A stretch of 64,000 nt of DNA, from NCBI RefSeq assembly GCF_021654285.1, contig NZ_JAKFZS010000021.1, forward strand, positions 1 through 64,000, written 5' to 3'. The notes under the pieces were generated by a model. It was not told the DNA's origin. It did not search any database and saw only the letters and a list, made by a program, of their open reading frames with translations. Positions 34,389-44,334 of this stretch are shown in pieces. A program made the position numbers and the translations under genes. The stretch's first letter is position 1; every line of letters begins with the position of its first letter. Source of the DNA: Pseudoalteromonas luteoviolacea (GTDB lineage: Bacteria > Pseudomonadota > Gammaproteobacteria > Enterobacterales > Alteromonadaceae).

Positions 34389-35705
34389 TTATTCACCGAA
34401 TGGGTTGCGAACAATCATAGTCTCTACACGGTCTGGACCTGTTGAAATGATATCAATTGGTACACCTGTAATTTCTTCTAAGCGCTTGATGTAATTGATT
34501 GCAGCTTCAGGAAGCTGTTCAACAGAAGTTGCACCAAACGTATTTTCGCTCCAACCTGGCATCTCTTCGTATACTGGTGTTACCTTCTCGTAACCTTCAG
34601 CAGCTAATGGCGTTACGTTAGTAACCGTACCATCTTCAAGCTGGTAACCAGTACAAATCTTAATCGTCTCAATGCCATCAAGTACATCTAGCTTTGTTAA
34701 ACAGAAGCCTGTGATGCTGTTGATTTGAACAGCACGGCGCATTGCAACGGCATCAAACCAACCAGTACGACGCAAGCGACCTGTCGTTGCACCAAACTCA
34801 TGACCTTTTTCACCTAAGTGCTTACCAACTGGGTCTTGTTTGTCTAGACCATCGTAAAGCTCTGTAGGGAAAGGACCTGAACCTACACGTGTTGTGTAAG
34901 CTTTAACAATACCAAGTACATAGTCTAGGTTTAGAGGACCAAAACCAGCACCTGTTGCTACACCACCTGCCGTTGTGTTCGAAGATGTAACATACGGGTA
35001 TGTACCGTGGTCGATATCAAGCAATGTACCTTGTGCACCTTCGAATAAGATGTTGTCACCTTTTTCACGAGTCTGGTCAAGCAGCTCAGTTACATCAACA
35101 ACCATTGACTTAAGGATCTCTGCAATTTCCATCGCATCATCATATGTCTTCTGGAAGTCAACTGGCTCAACTTTGTAATAGTGCTCTAGTGAGAAGTTGT
35201 GGTACTCAATCACTTCTTTAAGCTTTGCAGCGAATTGCTCAGGGTTGAATAGGTCGCCAACACGAAGGCCACGACGCGCAACTTTATCTTCATAAGCTGG
35301 ACCGATACCACGACCAGTTGTACCAATTGCTTTGTTGCCACGTGCAAGTTCACGCGCTTGGTCTAGCGCAACATGGTAAGGAAGAATCAGAGGACATGCT
35401 TCACTGATAAGAAGACGATCACGCACTGGTACGCCACGCTCTTCAAGCATGTTAACTTCTCTCATTAACGCATCAGGAGCTAGTACTACGCCGTTACCAA
35501 TCACACACTTTACGTTGTCACGTAAAATACCTGATGGAATTAGGTGTAATACAGTTTTCTCACCATTAATAACCAAAGTATGGCCTGCGTTGTGTCCACC
35601 TTGATAGCGTACAACTAAAGAAGCCTTATCCGTAAGTAAGTCAACAACCTTACCTTTACCTTCGTCACCCCATTGGGTGCCTAATACAACGACGTTTTTA
35701 CCCAT
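34389..35705 (-). CDS. purA: Adenylosuccinate synthetase PurA
   Basis: GTP-dependent enzyme joining IMP and aspartate, first committed step to AMP. 438 residues. The P-loop GTQWGDEGKGK, the IMP-site NAGHTL, GTTGRGIGPAYEDK and the Asp-binding VGSGPFPTE are all present. Its own unit, bounded by terminators on both sides. Confidence 0.98.
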   Translation of the reverse strand: MGKNVVVLGTQWGDEGKGKVVDLLTDKASLVVRYQGGHNAGHTLVINGEKTVLHLIPSGILRDNVKCVIGNGVVLAPDALMREVNMLEERGVPVRDRLLISEACPLILPYHVALDQARELARGNKAIGTTGRGIGPAYEDKVARRGLRVGDLFNPEQFAAKLKEVIEYHNFSLEHYYKVEPVDFQKTYDDAMEIAEILKSMVVDVTELLDQTREKGDNILFEGAQGTLLDIDHGTYPYVTSSNTTAGGVATGAGFGPLNLDYVLGIVKAYTTRVGSGPFPTELYDGLDKQDPVGKHLGEKGHEFGATTGRLRRTGWFDAVAMRRAVQINSITGFCLTKLDVLDGIETIKICTGYQLEDGTVTNVTPLAAEGYEKVTPVYEEMPGWSENTFGATSVEQLPEAAINYIKRLEEITGVPIDIISTGPDRVETMIVRNPFGE

Positions 35706-35830
35706 TGCAATATCACTTAGAAAAAATTAGGCGCAGATTTTACCAGAAAAGGCAGGTGGAAATCACCCTGTTTCGAATGATTTTTCTTCAGTCAATTTGA
35801 TATTAGATAAAACTGTTTGAAATAAATACA

Positions 35831-35859
35831 AAAAAGCCCGACATAATGCGGGCTTTTTA
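35831..35859 (-). terminator. Terminator after hflC
   Basis: AAAAGCCCG/CGGGCTTTT stem with an 8-nt loop and a T run. It ends the long nnr-to-hflC gene series 32 bp past the hflC stop. Confidence 0.9.
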
Positions 35860-35890
35860 TTTCAGTTAAATGACATTACAAGCACAAAGA

Positions 35891-36772
35891 TTACTTACTG
35901 TCCTTTTGCTTCATGTAGTCAAAGAACTCACTATCAGGCGAAAGTACCATCACATCGCTCTTGCTTGTGAAAGTTTTCTTATATGCTTCTAATGAGCGGA
36001 TAAAACCGAAGAACTCAGGGTCCTGGTTGTAAGCTTGCGCATAGATGTTTGCAGCTTCAGCATCCCCTTCACCTCGTACAGTACGTGCATTACGCTCAGC
36101 ATCTGCCAACATAACCGTCACACGTCTATCAACCTCTGCGCGAATTGTTTCAGCTTTCTCTTGACCTTCAGAGCGATGCTCTTTTGCAACAGCAGTACGC
36201 TCAGCACGCATACGCTGGAAGATAGAGTTACTTACTTCATTTGGTAAGTTAATCTGCTTCACACGTACATCCAGTACTTCAATGCCTAGCTCTTGTGCAC
36301 TCTCTGATGCCTGAACAAGTGCTTCGGCCATCAGCTCACTACGCTCACCAGATACAATCTCTTTAATGGTACGAGAACCAAAGTTTGTTCTTAGGCCGTT
36401 GTTCACTTTTTGCTTAAGTAGTGTTTCTGCGTATTGCTTATCACCACGCGCACGCAAGTAGTAGTTAGAGAAATCACTTACGCGCCACTTTACATAAGAG
36501 TCGACGATAAGGTCTTTTTTCTCACTTGTTACAAAGCGGTCTGGTGCGCCATCGAGCGTTTGAATACGCGCATCTAAGTGACGAACTTGGCTAAAGAAAG
36601 GCACTTTAAGGTGTAAGCCTGGTTCATACACAACCGCGTTATCTGAGCTGTCTTTTTGAACCTTACTGAATAATAATACAATCGCTCTTTGACCTTCAGT
36701 CACGACAAAGACTGAAGAGAACCCTAACAGGGCGAGAAGTATCAAAAAGATAAAACCAAAATTTCTCATCAA
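35891..36772 (-). CDS. hflC: FtsH regulator HflC
   Basis: A 293-residue SPFH/prohibitin-type protein with one N-terminal membrane helix (FIFLILLALLGFSSVFVV) and a large periplasmic part. With HflK it forms a cage around the FtsH protease and limits its action on membrane proteins. The coiled-coil region EAETIRAEVDRRVTVMLADAERNA is typical. It starts right after hflK. Confidence 0.96.
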   Translation of the reverse strand: MMRNFGFIFLILLALLGFSSVFVVTEGQRAIVLLFSKVQKDSSDNAVVYEPGLHLKVPFFSQVRHLDARIQTLDGAPDRFVTSEKKDLIVDSYVKWRVSDFSNYYLRARGDKQYAETLLKQKVNNGLRTNFGSRTIKEIVSGERSELMAEALVQASESAQELGIEVLDVRVKQINLPNEVSNSIFQRMRAERTAVAKEHRSEGQEKAETIRAEVDRRVTVMLADAERNARTVRGEGDAEAANIYAQAYNQDPEFFGFIRSLEAYKKTFTSKSDVMVLSPDSEFFDYMKQKDSK

Positions 36773-37936
36773 TTATCTCCCGCTGTTAAAACGATCTTGT
36801 GAAAATCTATCACTGCTACTATTCACACTGCTATTTTGAGACTGACCCAGCGTTTGACGTAACTGGTTAATGTCATTTCGACTTGGCAGGGTAACAGGTG
36901 AAGACGATTGAGATTGCTGCATGATCTTATCAAGTGGCAAGTACATCATGTTATTGCCGCCTTTCACATCAACAATCACCTTAGAACTACGGCCTAAGAT
37001 TTCTTCCATCGTTTCGATATACAAACGCTCACGCGTTACTTGCTTTGCTGCTGCATATTCAGGTAATAGCTTTTCAAAACGAGCTACCTCACCTTGCGCT
37101 TCTAGTATAATACGCTCTCTATAACCTTCAGCCTCTTGAGTCATGCGCGTCACTCGACCACGTGCTCTTGGCTCAATCTCTCTTGCATAGGCCTCTGCTT
37201 CACGGATGAAACGTTGTTCATCTTCTTGTGCAGCAATTGCATCATCAAATGCATCTTTAACTTCTGCAGGTGGGCGAGAGTCTTTAAAGTTAACGTCTGT
37301 GACGATCAAGCCAAGGTTATATGGCTCAATAATTTCGTTTAGCTCGTCCCATGTACGTTGACGAACAAGTTCACGACCGGTTGTCAGTACTTGGTCCATG
37401 CGAGAGTGACCTACAACATAACGTAGTGCACTATCTAGCGCTTGTTGTAAACTGTGATCGGCATCTGTAACGCTGAAGCGATACAAAGTCGGGTCGACTA
37501 CACGGTACTGAACTTCAAACTCAACACTAACCACGTTTTCATCTTCAGTTAGCATAAAGCCTGATGCTGACAAAGAACGTACAGCCTCGATATCAATTGG
37601 AATAACACGTTCAATGAAGGTCATTTTCCAACGTAAACCTGGCTCAGCGATACGGTCAAATTGACCGAACTGAAGTACGATGCCTCGTTCAGCTTCTTTC
37701 ACGGTGTAAATACCGCTTAGTGCCCATACAATTAAAGCAATGATGAAGATGAAGGTGATCCCTGCACCACCAATGCCGTTTTTATTATTTCCTGGCTTGC
37801 CGCCAAATATTCCGCCGAACTTGTTGTTAAACTTGCGGAATACCTCGTCCAGATCTGGTGGCCCTTGATCTCTCCCACCGCGATTTTTCCACGGGTCGTT
37901 ATCATTGCCATTATTACCCGGTTCGTTCCAGGCCAT
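36773..37936 (-). CDS. hflK: FtsH regulator HflK
   Basis: A 387-residue partner of HflC. A Gly/Asn-rich cytoplasmic N-terminus (MAWNEPGNNGNDNDPWKNR) precedes one membrane helix (about 58-78), the SPFH domain, a coiled coil, and a Ser/Asn/Gln-rich tail. The stop abuts the hflC start, so the two are translationally coupled. Confidence 0.96.
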   Translation of the reverse strand: MAWNEPGNNGNDNDPWKNRGGRDQGPPDLDEVFRKFNNKFGGIFGGKPGNNKNGIGGAGITFIFIIALIVWALSGIYTVKEAERGIVLQFGQFDRIAEPGLRWKMTFIERVIPIDIEAVRSLSASGFMLTEDENVVSVEFEVQYRVVDPTLYRFSVTDADHSLQQALDSALRYVVGHSRMDQVLTTGRELVRQRTWDELNEIIEPYNLGLIVTDVNFKDSRPPAEVKDAFDDAIAAQEDEQRFIREAEAYAREIEPRARGRVTRMTQEAEGYRERIILEAQGEVARFEKLLPEYAAAKQVTRERLYIETMEEILGRSSKVIVDVKGGNNMMYLPLDKIMQQSQSSSPVTLPSRNDINQLRQTLGQSQNSSVNSSSDRFSQDRFNSGR

Positions 37937-38027
37937 AGCTATACTCCATTGTTATAAAATGAATTAAATTAAATCTAACAAAATTTGCCGCATTCTTATA
38001 GCGAATTAGGCTGAATTAGTAATTTTT

Positions 38028-39317
38028 TCAACTTTGAGCAATAAACTGCTCTATTTCCGGCCCCTGCTCTTTTTTCAACCGCTCCCAATCAGCTTGAGGC
38101 AGTCTCACATTCAGCAGCCAGTTACCTAACTCGTCATAACTCTCATCACAAACCGCATTCAGATTGAATAGCGCCCCGCGTAATTTCCCAAAAGCAGGAG
38201 GCACAACAAGCTGATTGCAAAACATCTTTTTTGCAAGCAACTCAGAAATTGCCTGTGACAGTAACTCAATACCTGTATTAGCCTGCGCAGATAGCCACAC
38301 TCTAATTGGTACGCCATTTTCATCTCTATCGATCTTTGGTTGGATCTCTTCCACTAAATCTATTTTGTTATAAACCAATAGCTGAGGGATCTCATCGGCT
38401 TCAATTTCTTCTAAAACCGATTGTACCTGTTCAATGTTCTCTTTTCTTCTTTGATCAGCAACATCAACAACATGTAGTTGTAAATCTGCTTCACGTGTCT
38501 CTGTTAATGTTGCTTTAAACGCTGCAACAAGATCGTGAGGTAGATGTCTTATAAAACCAACAGTATCAGCTAAAATTACTGGCCCAACATCATCGATGTC
38601 TAGCTTACGCAGCGTAGGGTCAAGTGTCGCAAATAGCTGGTCCGCTGCGTATACGTCAGAGTTAGTAATTCGATTGAACAGCGTGGACTTGCCTGCATTC
38701 GTATAGCCAACCAGTGATACGGTCGGAATTTCATTTCGGCTTCTTGCTCTGCGCCCCTGCTCTCGAACCACGGCTACTTTATCAAGCCTTTTTCGAATAC
38801 TCTTAATGCGTTCTCTAAGTAGTCGACGGTCCGTTTCTAACTGTGTTTCACCAGGGCCTCGTAAGCCAATACCACCCTTTTGCCTCTCTAAGTGCGTCCA
38901 ACCTCTGATCAGGCGTGTCGAAATATGCCTTAGCTGAGCTAGCTCAACCTGCAACTTACCCTCGTGTGTTCGCGCACGCTGTGCGAAAATATCTAAGATA
39001 AGGGTCGTTCTATCAAGCACACGACAGCGACAAACATGCTCTAAATTTCGCTCTTGAGAAGGACTAAGTTGGTGATTAAATATAATGACGTCTGCTTTAT
39101 AAGTTCTGACAATCTCGGCAATTTCTTCTGCTTTACCCGTACCAACAAATAGCTTGGGATGCGGTGCTTGACGGCTGCCTTGCACAACCGCCACGCTACT
39201 AACACCAGCAGAAGATACTAGCATTTCCAATTCTTGCAGATCTTCTCGATCTCCTTCGTTAGGAAACTCTATGTGCACTAAGACTGCCTGTTCGCCGGCT
39301 TCATAACGGTCAAACAA
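38028..39317 (-). CDS. hflX: Ribosome-associated GTPase HflX
   Basis: A 429-residue GTPase that binds the 50S subunit and splits stalled ribosomes. The N-terminal nucleotide-binding and helical parts (about 1-195) are followed by the G domain: P-loop GYTNAGKST, switch II DTVGF, and NKID. GGIGLRGPGETQLETDRR is the HflX signature. Directly downstream of hfq. Confidence 0.97.
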   Translation of the reverse strand: MFDRYEAGEQAVLVHIEFPNEGDREDLQELEMLVSSAGVSSVAVVQGSRQAPHPKLFVGTGKAEEIAEIVRTYKADVIIFNHQLSPSQERNLEHVCRCRVLDRTTLILDIFAQRARTHEGKLQVELAQLRHISTRLIRGWTHLERQKGGIGLRGPGETQLETDRRLLRERIKSIRKRLDKVAVVREQGRRARSRNEIPTVSLVGYTNAGKSTLFNRITNSDVYAADQLFATLDPTLRKLDIDDVGPVILADTVGFIRHLPHDLVAAFKATLTETREADLQLHVVDVADQRRKENIEQVQSVLEEIEADEIPQLLVYNKIDLVEEIQPKIDRDENGVPIRVWLSAQANTGIELLSQAISELLAKKMFCNQLVVPPAFGKLRGALFNLNAVCDESYDELGNWLLNVRLPQADWERLKKEQGPEIEQFIAQS

Positions 39318-39338
39318 GCAATATGCTCCTAATATCTA

Positions 39339-39602
39339 TTAAAAATTTCCATCTTCGTTTTGTTCTGCGCCTTCATTTCCTTGTGTATTCTGGAAATTAA
39401 CAGCTCTAGCAGGAACAACCGTTGAGATAGCATGTTTGTAAACCATTTGGTTTACGGTATTTTCAAGTAAAATCACAAATTGGTCAAAAGACTGGATTTT
39501 GCCTTGTAATTTGATGCCGTTAACTAAAAAAATTGAAACTGGAATGCGCTCACGACGCAAGACATTCAAAAACGGGTCTTGTAACGATTGGCCTTTTGCC
39601 AT
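39339..39602 (-). CDS. hfq: RNA chaperone Hfq
   Basis: An 87-residue Sm-like hexamer subunit that pairs small RNAs with mRNAs. The Sm1 motif and the Sm2 motif (YKHAISTVVP) are intact, as are QSLQDPFLN (proximal-face Gln) and RRERIP (rim arginines). The C-terminal tail is short and acidic (GNEGAEQNEDGNF). Confidence 0.98.
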   Translation of the reverse strand: MAKGQSLQDPFLNVLRRERIPVSIFLVNGIKLQGKIQSFDQFVILLENTVNQMVYKHAISTVVPARAVNFQNTQGNEGAEQNEDGNF

Positions 39603-39679
39603 TTTCTTATCCTTCGTTCTAGGTGTTATTATGTTGAGTTAGTTGAATAAATTAAAACAAATTATTGGTTCAACTACTA

Positions 39680-40597
39680 TTAGCTTAGCGAACTTAAAAT
39701 TCGTTGCAAGTTTTCTTGCTCTCCGGTCTCTAGCCAAGTTACATTTGGCCAACTACGAAGCCAGGTCAACTGTCGCTTTGCAAGTTGTCTGGTAGCGGCT
39801 ATACCTCTGAATACCATTTCATCGTAATCGCATTCACCGCTTAAATGTTCCCACATTTGCCGATATCCTACACAACGGATAGAAGGCAAATCTGGATGCA
39901 AATCATCTCGATTATATAGGGTCAAAACTTCGTTTTTAAACCCTTGATCAAGCATTATTTTAAATCTTTCCTCAATTCGCTCATGCAATATTTTACGATC
40001 ATTTGGCGCAATGGCAAACTGATAAAAAGTATAAGGCAACTCAGGTTGTTTTTGCTTTTGCAATAACGACATGGGCTTGCCTGTTATACGATACACCTCA
40101 AGCGCGCGATTAATTCGCTGCGAATCATTTTCAGAAATTTTCGCAGCTGCTTCTGGGTCTATTTGCACAAGCTCCTCATGCAAAGCTGGCCAGCCCTTTT
40201 CTGACGCTTCTTGCTCAAGCTTTGCTCGAACAACTTCAGATGCCTCAGGTAAAGGAGATAGTCCTTCTATGAGTCCTTTGAAATACATCATGGTGCCACC
40301 GACCAAAACGGGCACCTTGCCTTGTGCATGAAATTTGTCTATCAGCGCAATCGCATCGCGGCGGAAGTCTGCAACTGAGTAACTCTCTCGAGGGTCGATT
40401 AAATCTATCAAGTGATGAGGTGCTTGAGCGAGCTCGTCTGCGTCAGGCTTTGCGGTACCAACATCCATACCCTTGTATACTAGCGCAGAGTCAACACTGA
40501 TAATCTCAGTATCTAAATGCTTACATAGCTCAATGGCCAGTGCAGTTTTTCCTGCTGCGGTTGGCCCCATCAGCGTAATAACGGGTTTATTCTGCAA
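39680..40597 (-). CDS. miaA: tRNA dimethylallyltransferase MiaA
   Basis: Transfers an isopentenyl group to A37 of tRNAs that read UNN codons. 305 residues. The P-loop GPTAAGKT, the DSALVYKGMDVGTAKP block and the RVEGYR-like IRCVGYRQMW segment are present. It starts one base after mutL ends. Confidence 0.97.
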   Translation of the reverse strand: MQNKPVITLMGPTAAGKTALAIELCKHLDTEIISVDSALVYKGMDVGTAKPDADELAQAPHHLIDLIDPRESYSVADFRRDAIALIDKFHAQGKVPVLVGGTMMYFKGLIEGLSPLPEASEVVRAKLEQEASEKGWPALHEELVQIDPEAAAKISENDSQRINRALEVYRITGKPMSLLQKQKQPELPYTFYQFAIAPNDRKILHERIEERFKIMLDQGFKNEVLTLYNRDDLHPDLPSIRCVGYRQMWEHLSGECDYDEMVFRGIAATRQLAKRQLTWLRSWPNVTWLETGEQENLQRILSSLS

Positions 40598-40598
40598 A

Positions 40599-42521
40599 CT
40601 AATACCCTTTTGGTAATAAATCTAAAATATATTTTGGCTCTATTTTAACGGCTTTTGCCATAATTGCTGCTCTGCTTTTTGGTTTTTTTAGCATTTTTTC
40701 ACGTACTTTTAGAAAATGCTGCGATGCAAAATAACCTTGTGGTGTATTTTTCAACAGCCACTCAACCCAAAAGTCTAAATTATCTAACGCGCTCTGATGC
40801 TCAACACATGTCTCAACAAGCAGGGAAATACATTGACCAACATCCAAGCTATATAAGCTCACGGGCAACTTTTTCACCATCACATGCGAGCCTTGAAAGC
40901 TCAAATCAAAGCCTAATAACGTCAACCAAGAGTCCACTTTTTCTAAGCTTTGCGCTTCTTGCTTATCTTGGCTTACTCTCACAGGCAACAGCAAAGCTTT
41001 ACCTAATAATGTACCGTCCGTTTCGATTTGCTCCAGCCACAGCGATAAGAGACCTTCACGCGTATGACCAACCAATAGCGTGTTTTCATCTTGTAGTAAC
41101 ACAGCCCCTTCCGGTAATGCCATCCAGTGCATCTGTGTAATACTCTGTTCTGTGTCGCCTTTTAAGGCTTGGATATTGTAAGTCGACTCAGCGTTCTTAA
41201 CAGGACGATTGTCAGCTTCAGTTGTGAAAGCTTGATAAAGCTGATTTACATTAACTTGCTTCGTCTGACCAGCAGATGACCCCAAATCACTGCGCGGCGC
41301 ATGATAATTTGAGCGACTAGCTCCATTCGTTTGCCTTACACCGCTCTCAAAGTGAGCCTCACTTGAACTTGGCATTGAAATATTAGGGGTAGGTGTTGCT
41401 GATGCTTCTTGTCGCAGCGGTGTCCGGTAGGATTGATGCTGTTCTTCTTGATGCGTTGCAATGTTTGGCTCATTGAGCGTAAGACTAGGCTCAGGTCCTA
41501 CCTCATCATCGATATGGGTATAGGGCAAAACTGAAGATCTGGGTTCTACAACTTGCTTTACAGCTTGAACAATAAAATCATGTACTAATCGAGCTTGATG
41601 GAATCTCACCTCATGCTTAGCTGGATGAACATTCACGTCAACCTGTCTTGGATCTAATTCGACGTAAATTACAAACCCAGGTGTCTCTGGACTACCCGTC
41701 GCCTCTTCAAAAGCTTGTCTGATCGCATGCAAAATCAGCTTATCTCGCATCATGCGACCGTTCACATACGTGTATTGTGGCTGTGTATTACTACCAAGAG
41801 GCAATACCCACCCATATAGCTCTAACCCTTCATAGCCGGACTCAATAAAGCTTGCTTCGCGCTGAAATACTCTCCCAGCAACTTGCGCAACCCTTTCGAT
41901 ACTTCGCGGATCTTGTCTCGCCCGATATTGACGCACCACCTTTTGGTTATGTGTTAGCGTAATAGCCACGTCAAAACGGCTCAGCGCGATTCTTTTAACC
42001 AATTCATCAATATGGCTAAACTCTGTTTTTTCCGTACGCAGAAATTTCCGACGAGCCGGTGTATTAAAAAACAAATCTTTGACTTCAATGGTGGTACCGT
42101 TTGGGTGCGCTGTCGGTTGAACTTGCACAGCCATATCCCGCCCTTCCGCACACGCTTGCCATGCTGTATCTTGAGCTTCAGGTTTAGAGCTCAATGTAAG
42201 TCTTGATACGGAGCTAATCGACGCAAGTGCCTCACCTCTAAAGCCCAAAGAAGCAATCGCTTCAAGATCGTCTAAATTCTTGAGCTTGCTGGTTGCGTGT
42301 CGAGATAATGCCAGCGCCAATTCATCTTTGTAAATTCCTGAGCCATTATCTCGAATCCGAATGAGCTTATGACCGCCTCGCTCAATTTCAACTTGAATGC
42401 GGGTAGCGCCAGCATCAATGCTATTTTCTACTAGCTCTTTAACCACGGACGCAGGACGCTCAACTACTTCACCTGCTGCAATTTGGTTAGCCAGCCTCGC
42501 TGGTAAAATCTCAATAGCCAT
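40599..42521 (-). CDS. mutL: DNA mismatch repair protein MutL
   Basis: A 640-residue GHKL ATPase linking MutS recognition to MutH or helicase action. N-terminal motifs: ELVENSIDAGATRI, RDNGSGI, RHATSKL and GFRGEALASI. A long Gln/Ser-rich linker (about 345-440) leads to the dimerisation domain. I see no DQHAxxE endonuclease motif, so it is the methyl-directed type. Confidence 0.97.
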   Translation of the reverse strand: MAIEILPARLANQIAAGEVVERPASVVKELVENSIDAGATRIQVEIERGGHKLIRIRDNGSGIYKDELALALSRHATSKLKNLDDLEAIASLGFRGEALASISSVSRLTLSSKPEAQDTAWQACAEGRDMAVQVQPTAHPNGTTIEVKDLFFNTPARRKFLRTEKTEFSHIDELVKRIALSRFDVAITLTHNQKVVRQYRARQDPRSIERVAQVAGRVFQREASFIESGYEGLELYGWVLPLGSNTQPQYTYVNGRMMRDKLILHAIRQAFEEATGSPETPGFVIYVELDPRQVDVNVHPAKHEVRFHQARLVHDFIVQAVKQVVEPRSSVLPYTHIDDEVGPEPSLTLNEPNIATHQEEQHQSYRTPLRQEASATPTPNISMPSSSEAHFESGVRQTNGASRSNYHAPRSDLGSSAGQTKQVNVNQLYQAFTTEADNRPVKNAESTYNIQALKGDTEQSITQMHWMALPEGAVLLQDENTLLVGHTREGLLSLWLEQIETDGTLLGKALLLPVRVSQDKQEAQSLEKVDSWLTLLGFDLSFQGSHVMVKKLPVSLYSLDVGQCISLLVETCVEHQSALDNLDFWVEWLLKNTPQGYFASQHFLKVREKMLKKPKSRAAIMAKAVKIEPKYILDLLPKGY

Positions 42522-42524
42522 GTT

Positions 42525-43874
42525 TTACGCCCTGGGAATAGTCAGCACTTGACCAATATGTAATACGTTATTCTTCAATCGATTAGCACGCTTTAGTGCT
42601 GATACTGTGGTGCCATATCTCGCCGCAACAACGCTCAATGACTCCCCTCGCTTCACTTTATGCTTTAAAGGCTTTTTCTCTTTCAATCGAGCAAATAAAG
42701 AGTCATCGGGCGGATTCTTCTGATAGTAGCGCTTGATGGCCGTAAATACGGCATTGGCCAATCGCTGTTGATGATAAGCCGTTTTTAATTGCTTTTCTTC
42801 TTGGGGGTTCGAAATAAACCCTGTTTCCACCAAAATAGAAGGGATATCAGGTGACTTTAGTACCCCAAAGTTTGCAGCTTGCGGCCGCTTTTTATGTAAC
42901 TTGGCAACTTTCTGTAACTCGTCCACCACTTTTTCAGCGACCTGAAACCCGGTTGTCATGGAATGATCCATAGACATATCGAGCAACGTTTTAGCTAGAT
43001 ACTTTTCATTTGCGGTGTTTTTGATCACCCCGGCAGCGCCACCCAGTAATTGAGATTGCTTTTCCCTATTCTCAAGCCACTTACCAATTTCTGAATTGGC
43101 ACGACGCAATGACAAGGTCCACACAGAAGCACCTCTTGGACGAGGGCTAGAAAATGCATCCGCATGAATTGAGACAAAGAAGTCTGCACGTTTCTTTCGT
43201 GCTTTTGCTGTGCGGGTATTGAGTTTTAAAAAGTAATCCCCTGAACGAGTCAATTGCGCCCTCATTCCCGGCTGTTTGTTAATTAACCTTTCCAGTCGCT
43301 TGGCTATTTGCAGCGTAATATGCTTTTCGTACGTGCCTGTTGGGCCAATAGAGCCCGGATCTTGCCCGCCGTGGCCAGCATCAATGGCGATAATGATATC
43401 TCTGTCACGCTTACTATTTCGTTTTGTACTCGCTGCTTTAGTTACTGGCGGCTTTTTTTGTCCATATAAATCAACAACTAACCTATCAGAACTCTTGCCT
43501 GTGGGGGCCAAGGGAAAAATGACGGGCTTTGTTGGGCGACTTAATTCAAATACAACCCGTGTACTAGTGCGCTTTTTTGGTGAGCTATAACGCATCTTTT
43601 TAATAACACGGTGTTTCTTTGGGATCGCTGGTAATGTGGGAAGTCGCTTTGTATTCTCAAAGTCAATCACCAGGCGCAGTGGCTTTTGCAATACAAAGTA
43701 GCTGAACTCAGGTTTTTTTGATAAATCAAACACCACCCGCGTACTTTCAGCCGATGGGCTAATTCGCACATTTTTTATGGTGTTTTTTGCAAATGCCTGT
43801 GCTGCAAACGCCAGCAGCACAAACATTGTAACTAAATAGCTATATTTAATGATAACACTACGCATAACTACCAA
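42525..43874 (-). CDS. amiB: N-acetylmuramoyl-L-alanine amidase AmiB
   Basis: Periplasmic cell-separation amidase of 449 residues. Signal peptide (ending AAQAFA), AMIN domain for septal targeting (about 35-135), Amidase_3 catalytic domain (about 155-385; zinc ligands in IDAGHGGQDPGS and the SIHADAF block, Glu in LVETGFISN), and one C-terminal LysM (about 400-447). The start may be Met4. It overlaps tsaE by up to 17 bp. Confidence 0.95.
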   Translation of the reverse strand: MVVMRSVIIKYSYLVTMFVLLAFAAQAFAKNTIKNVRISPSAESTRVVFDLSKKPEFSYFVLQKPLRLVIDFENTKRLPTLPAIPKKHRVIKKMRYSSPKKRTSTRVVFELSRPTKPVIFPLAPTGKSSDRLVVDLYGQKKPPVTKAASTKRNSKRDRDIIIAIDAGHGGQDPGSIGPTGTYEKHITLQIAKRLERLINKQPGMRAQLTRSGDYFLKLNTRTAKARKKRADFFVSIHADAFSSPRPRGASVWTLSLRRANSEIGKWLENREKQSQLLGGAAGVIKNTANEKYLAKTLLDMSMDHSMTTGFQVAEKVVDELQKVAKLHKKRPQAANFGVLKSPDIPSILVETGFISNPQEEKQLKTAYHQQRLANAVFTAIKRYYQKNPPDDSLFARLKEKKPLKHKVKRGESLSVVAARYGTTVSALKRANRLKNNVLHIGQVLTIPRA

Positions 43875-44334
43875 TGGTCAGTAATACCTGTAGCCCACGT
43901 TCATTATGCGCTTTTAAAGTCACCTTTCTCGCATCACCATCATAAGCAAGAAAGATATCAATATCTGGTTCAGGAATAAAACCTTGACCTTTTTCTGGCC
44001 ACTCAACAATACATACCGCATCAGCAGCAAAGTAATCACGGATCCCCATGAACTCAAGTTCCTCAGGGTCGCCTAAGCGGTATAAATCAAAATGGTAAAC
44101 TGACTTTTCAGGTAATTCGTAGGGCTCTACAAGTGTATAGGTTGGACTCTTTACATTGCCCGTATGCCCAAGCCCTTGCACAATTCCTCGAGTCGTGGTT
44201 GTTTTACCAGCACCTAAATCACCATGCATATAAAACACCGCACCTTCCACAATTGAAGATGCAAGCTTTTTACCTAACTCGACAGTCGCTTCTTCATTGG
44301 CCAAAGAAAGCGTTAAAGTACTGTTTTGGCTCAT
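43858..44334 (-). CDS. tsaE: tRNA t6A ATPase subunit TsaE
   Basis: A 158-residue ATPase needed with TsaB, TsaC and TsaD for t6A37 modification of ANN-reading tRNAs. Walker A GDLGAGKTTTTRG, switch-like SPTYTLVEPY and HFDLYRLGDPEE are the family blocks. ATGA overlap with nnr. Confidence 0.96.
   Translation of the reverse strand: MSQNSTLTLSLANEEATVELGKKLASSIVEGAVFYMHGDLGAGKTTTTRGIVQGLGHTGNVKSPTYTLVEPYELPEKSVYHFDLYRLGDPEELEFMGIRDYFAADAVCIVEWPEKGQGFIPEPDIDIFLAYDGDARKVTLKAHNERGLQVLLTIGSYA

Noticed and set aside
40664..41140. A 158-residue open frame antisense to mutL
   Set aside because: It mirrors the mutL C-terminal part and looks like no known protein.
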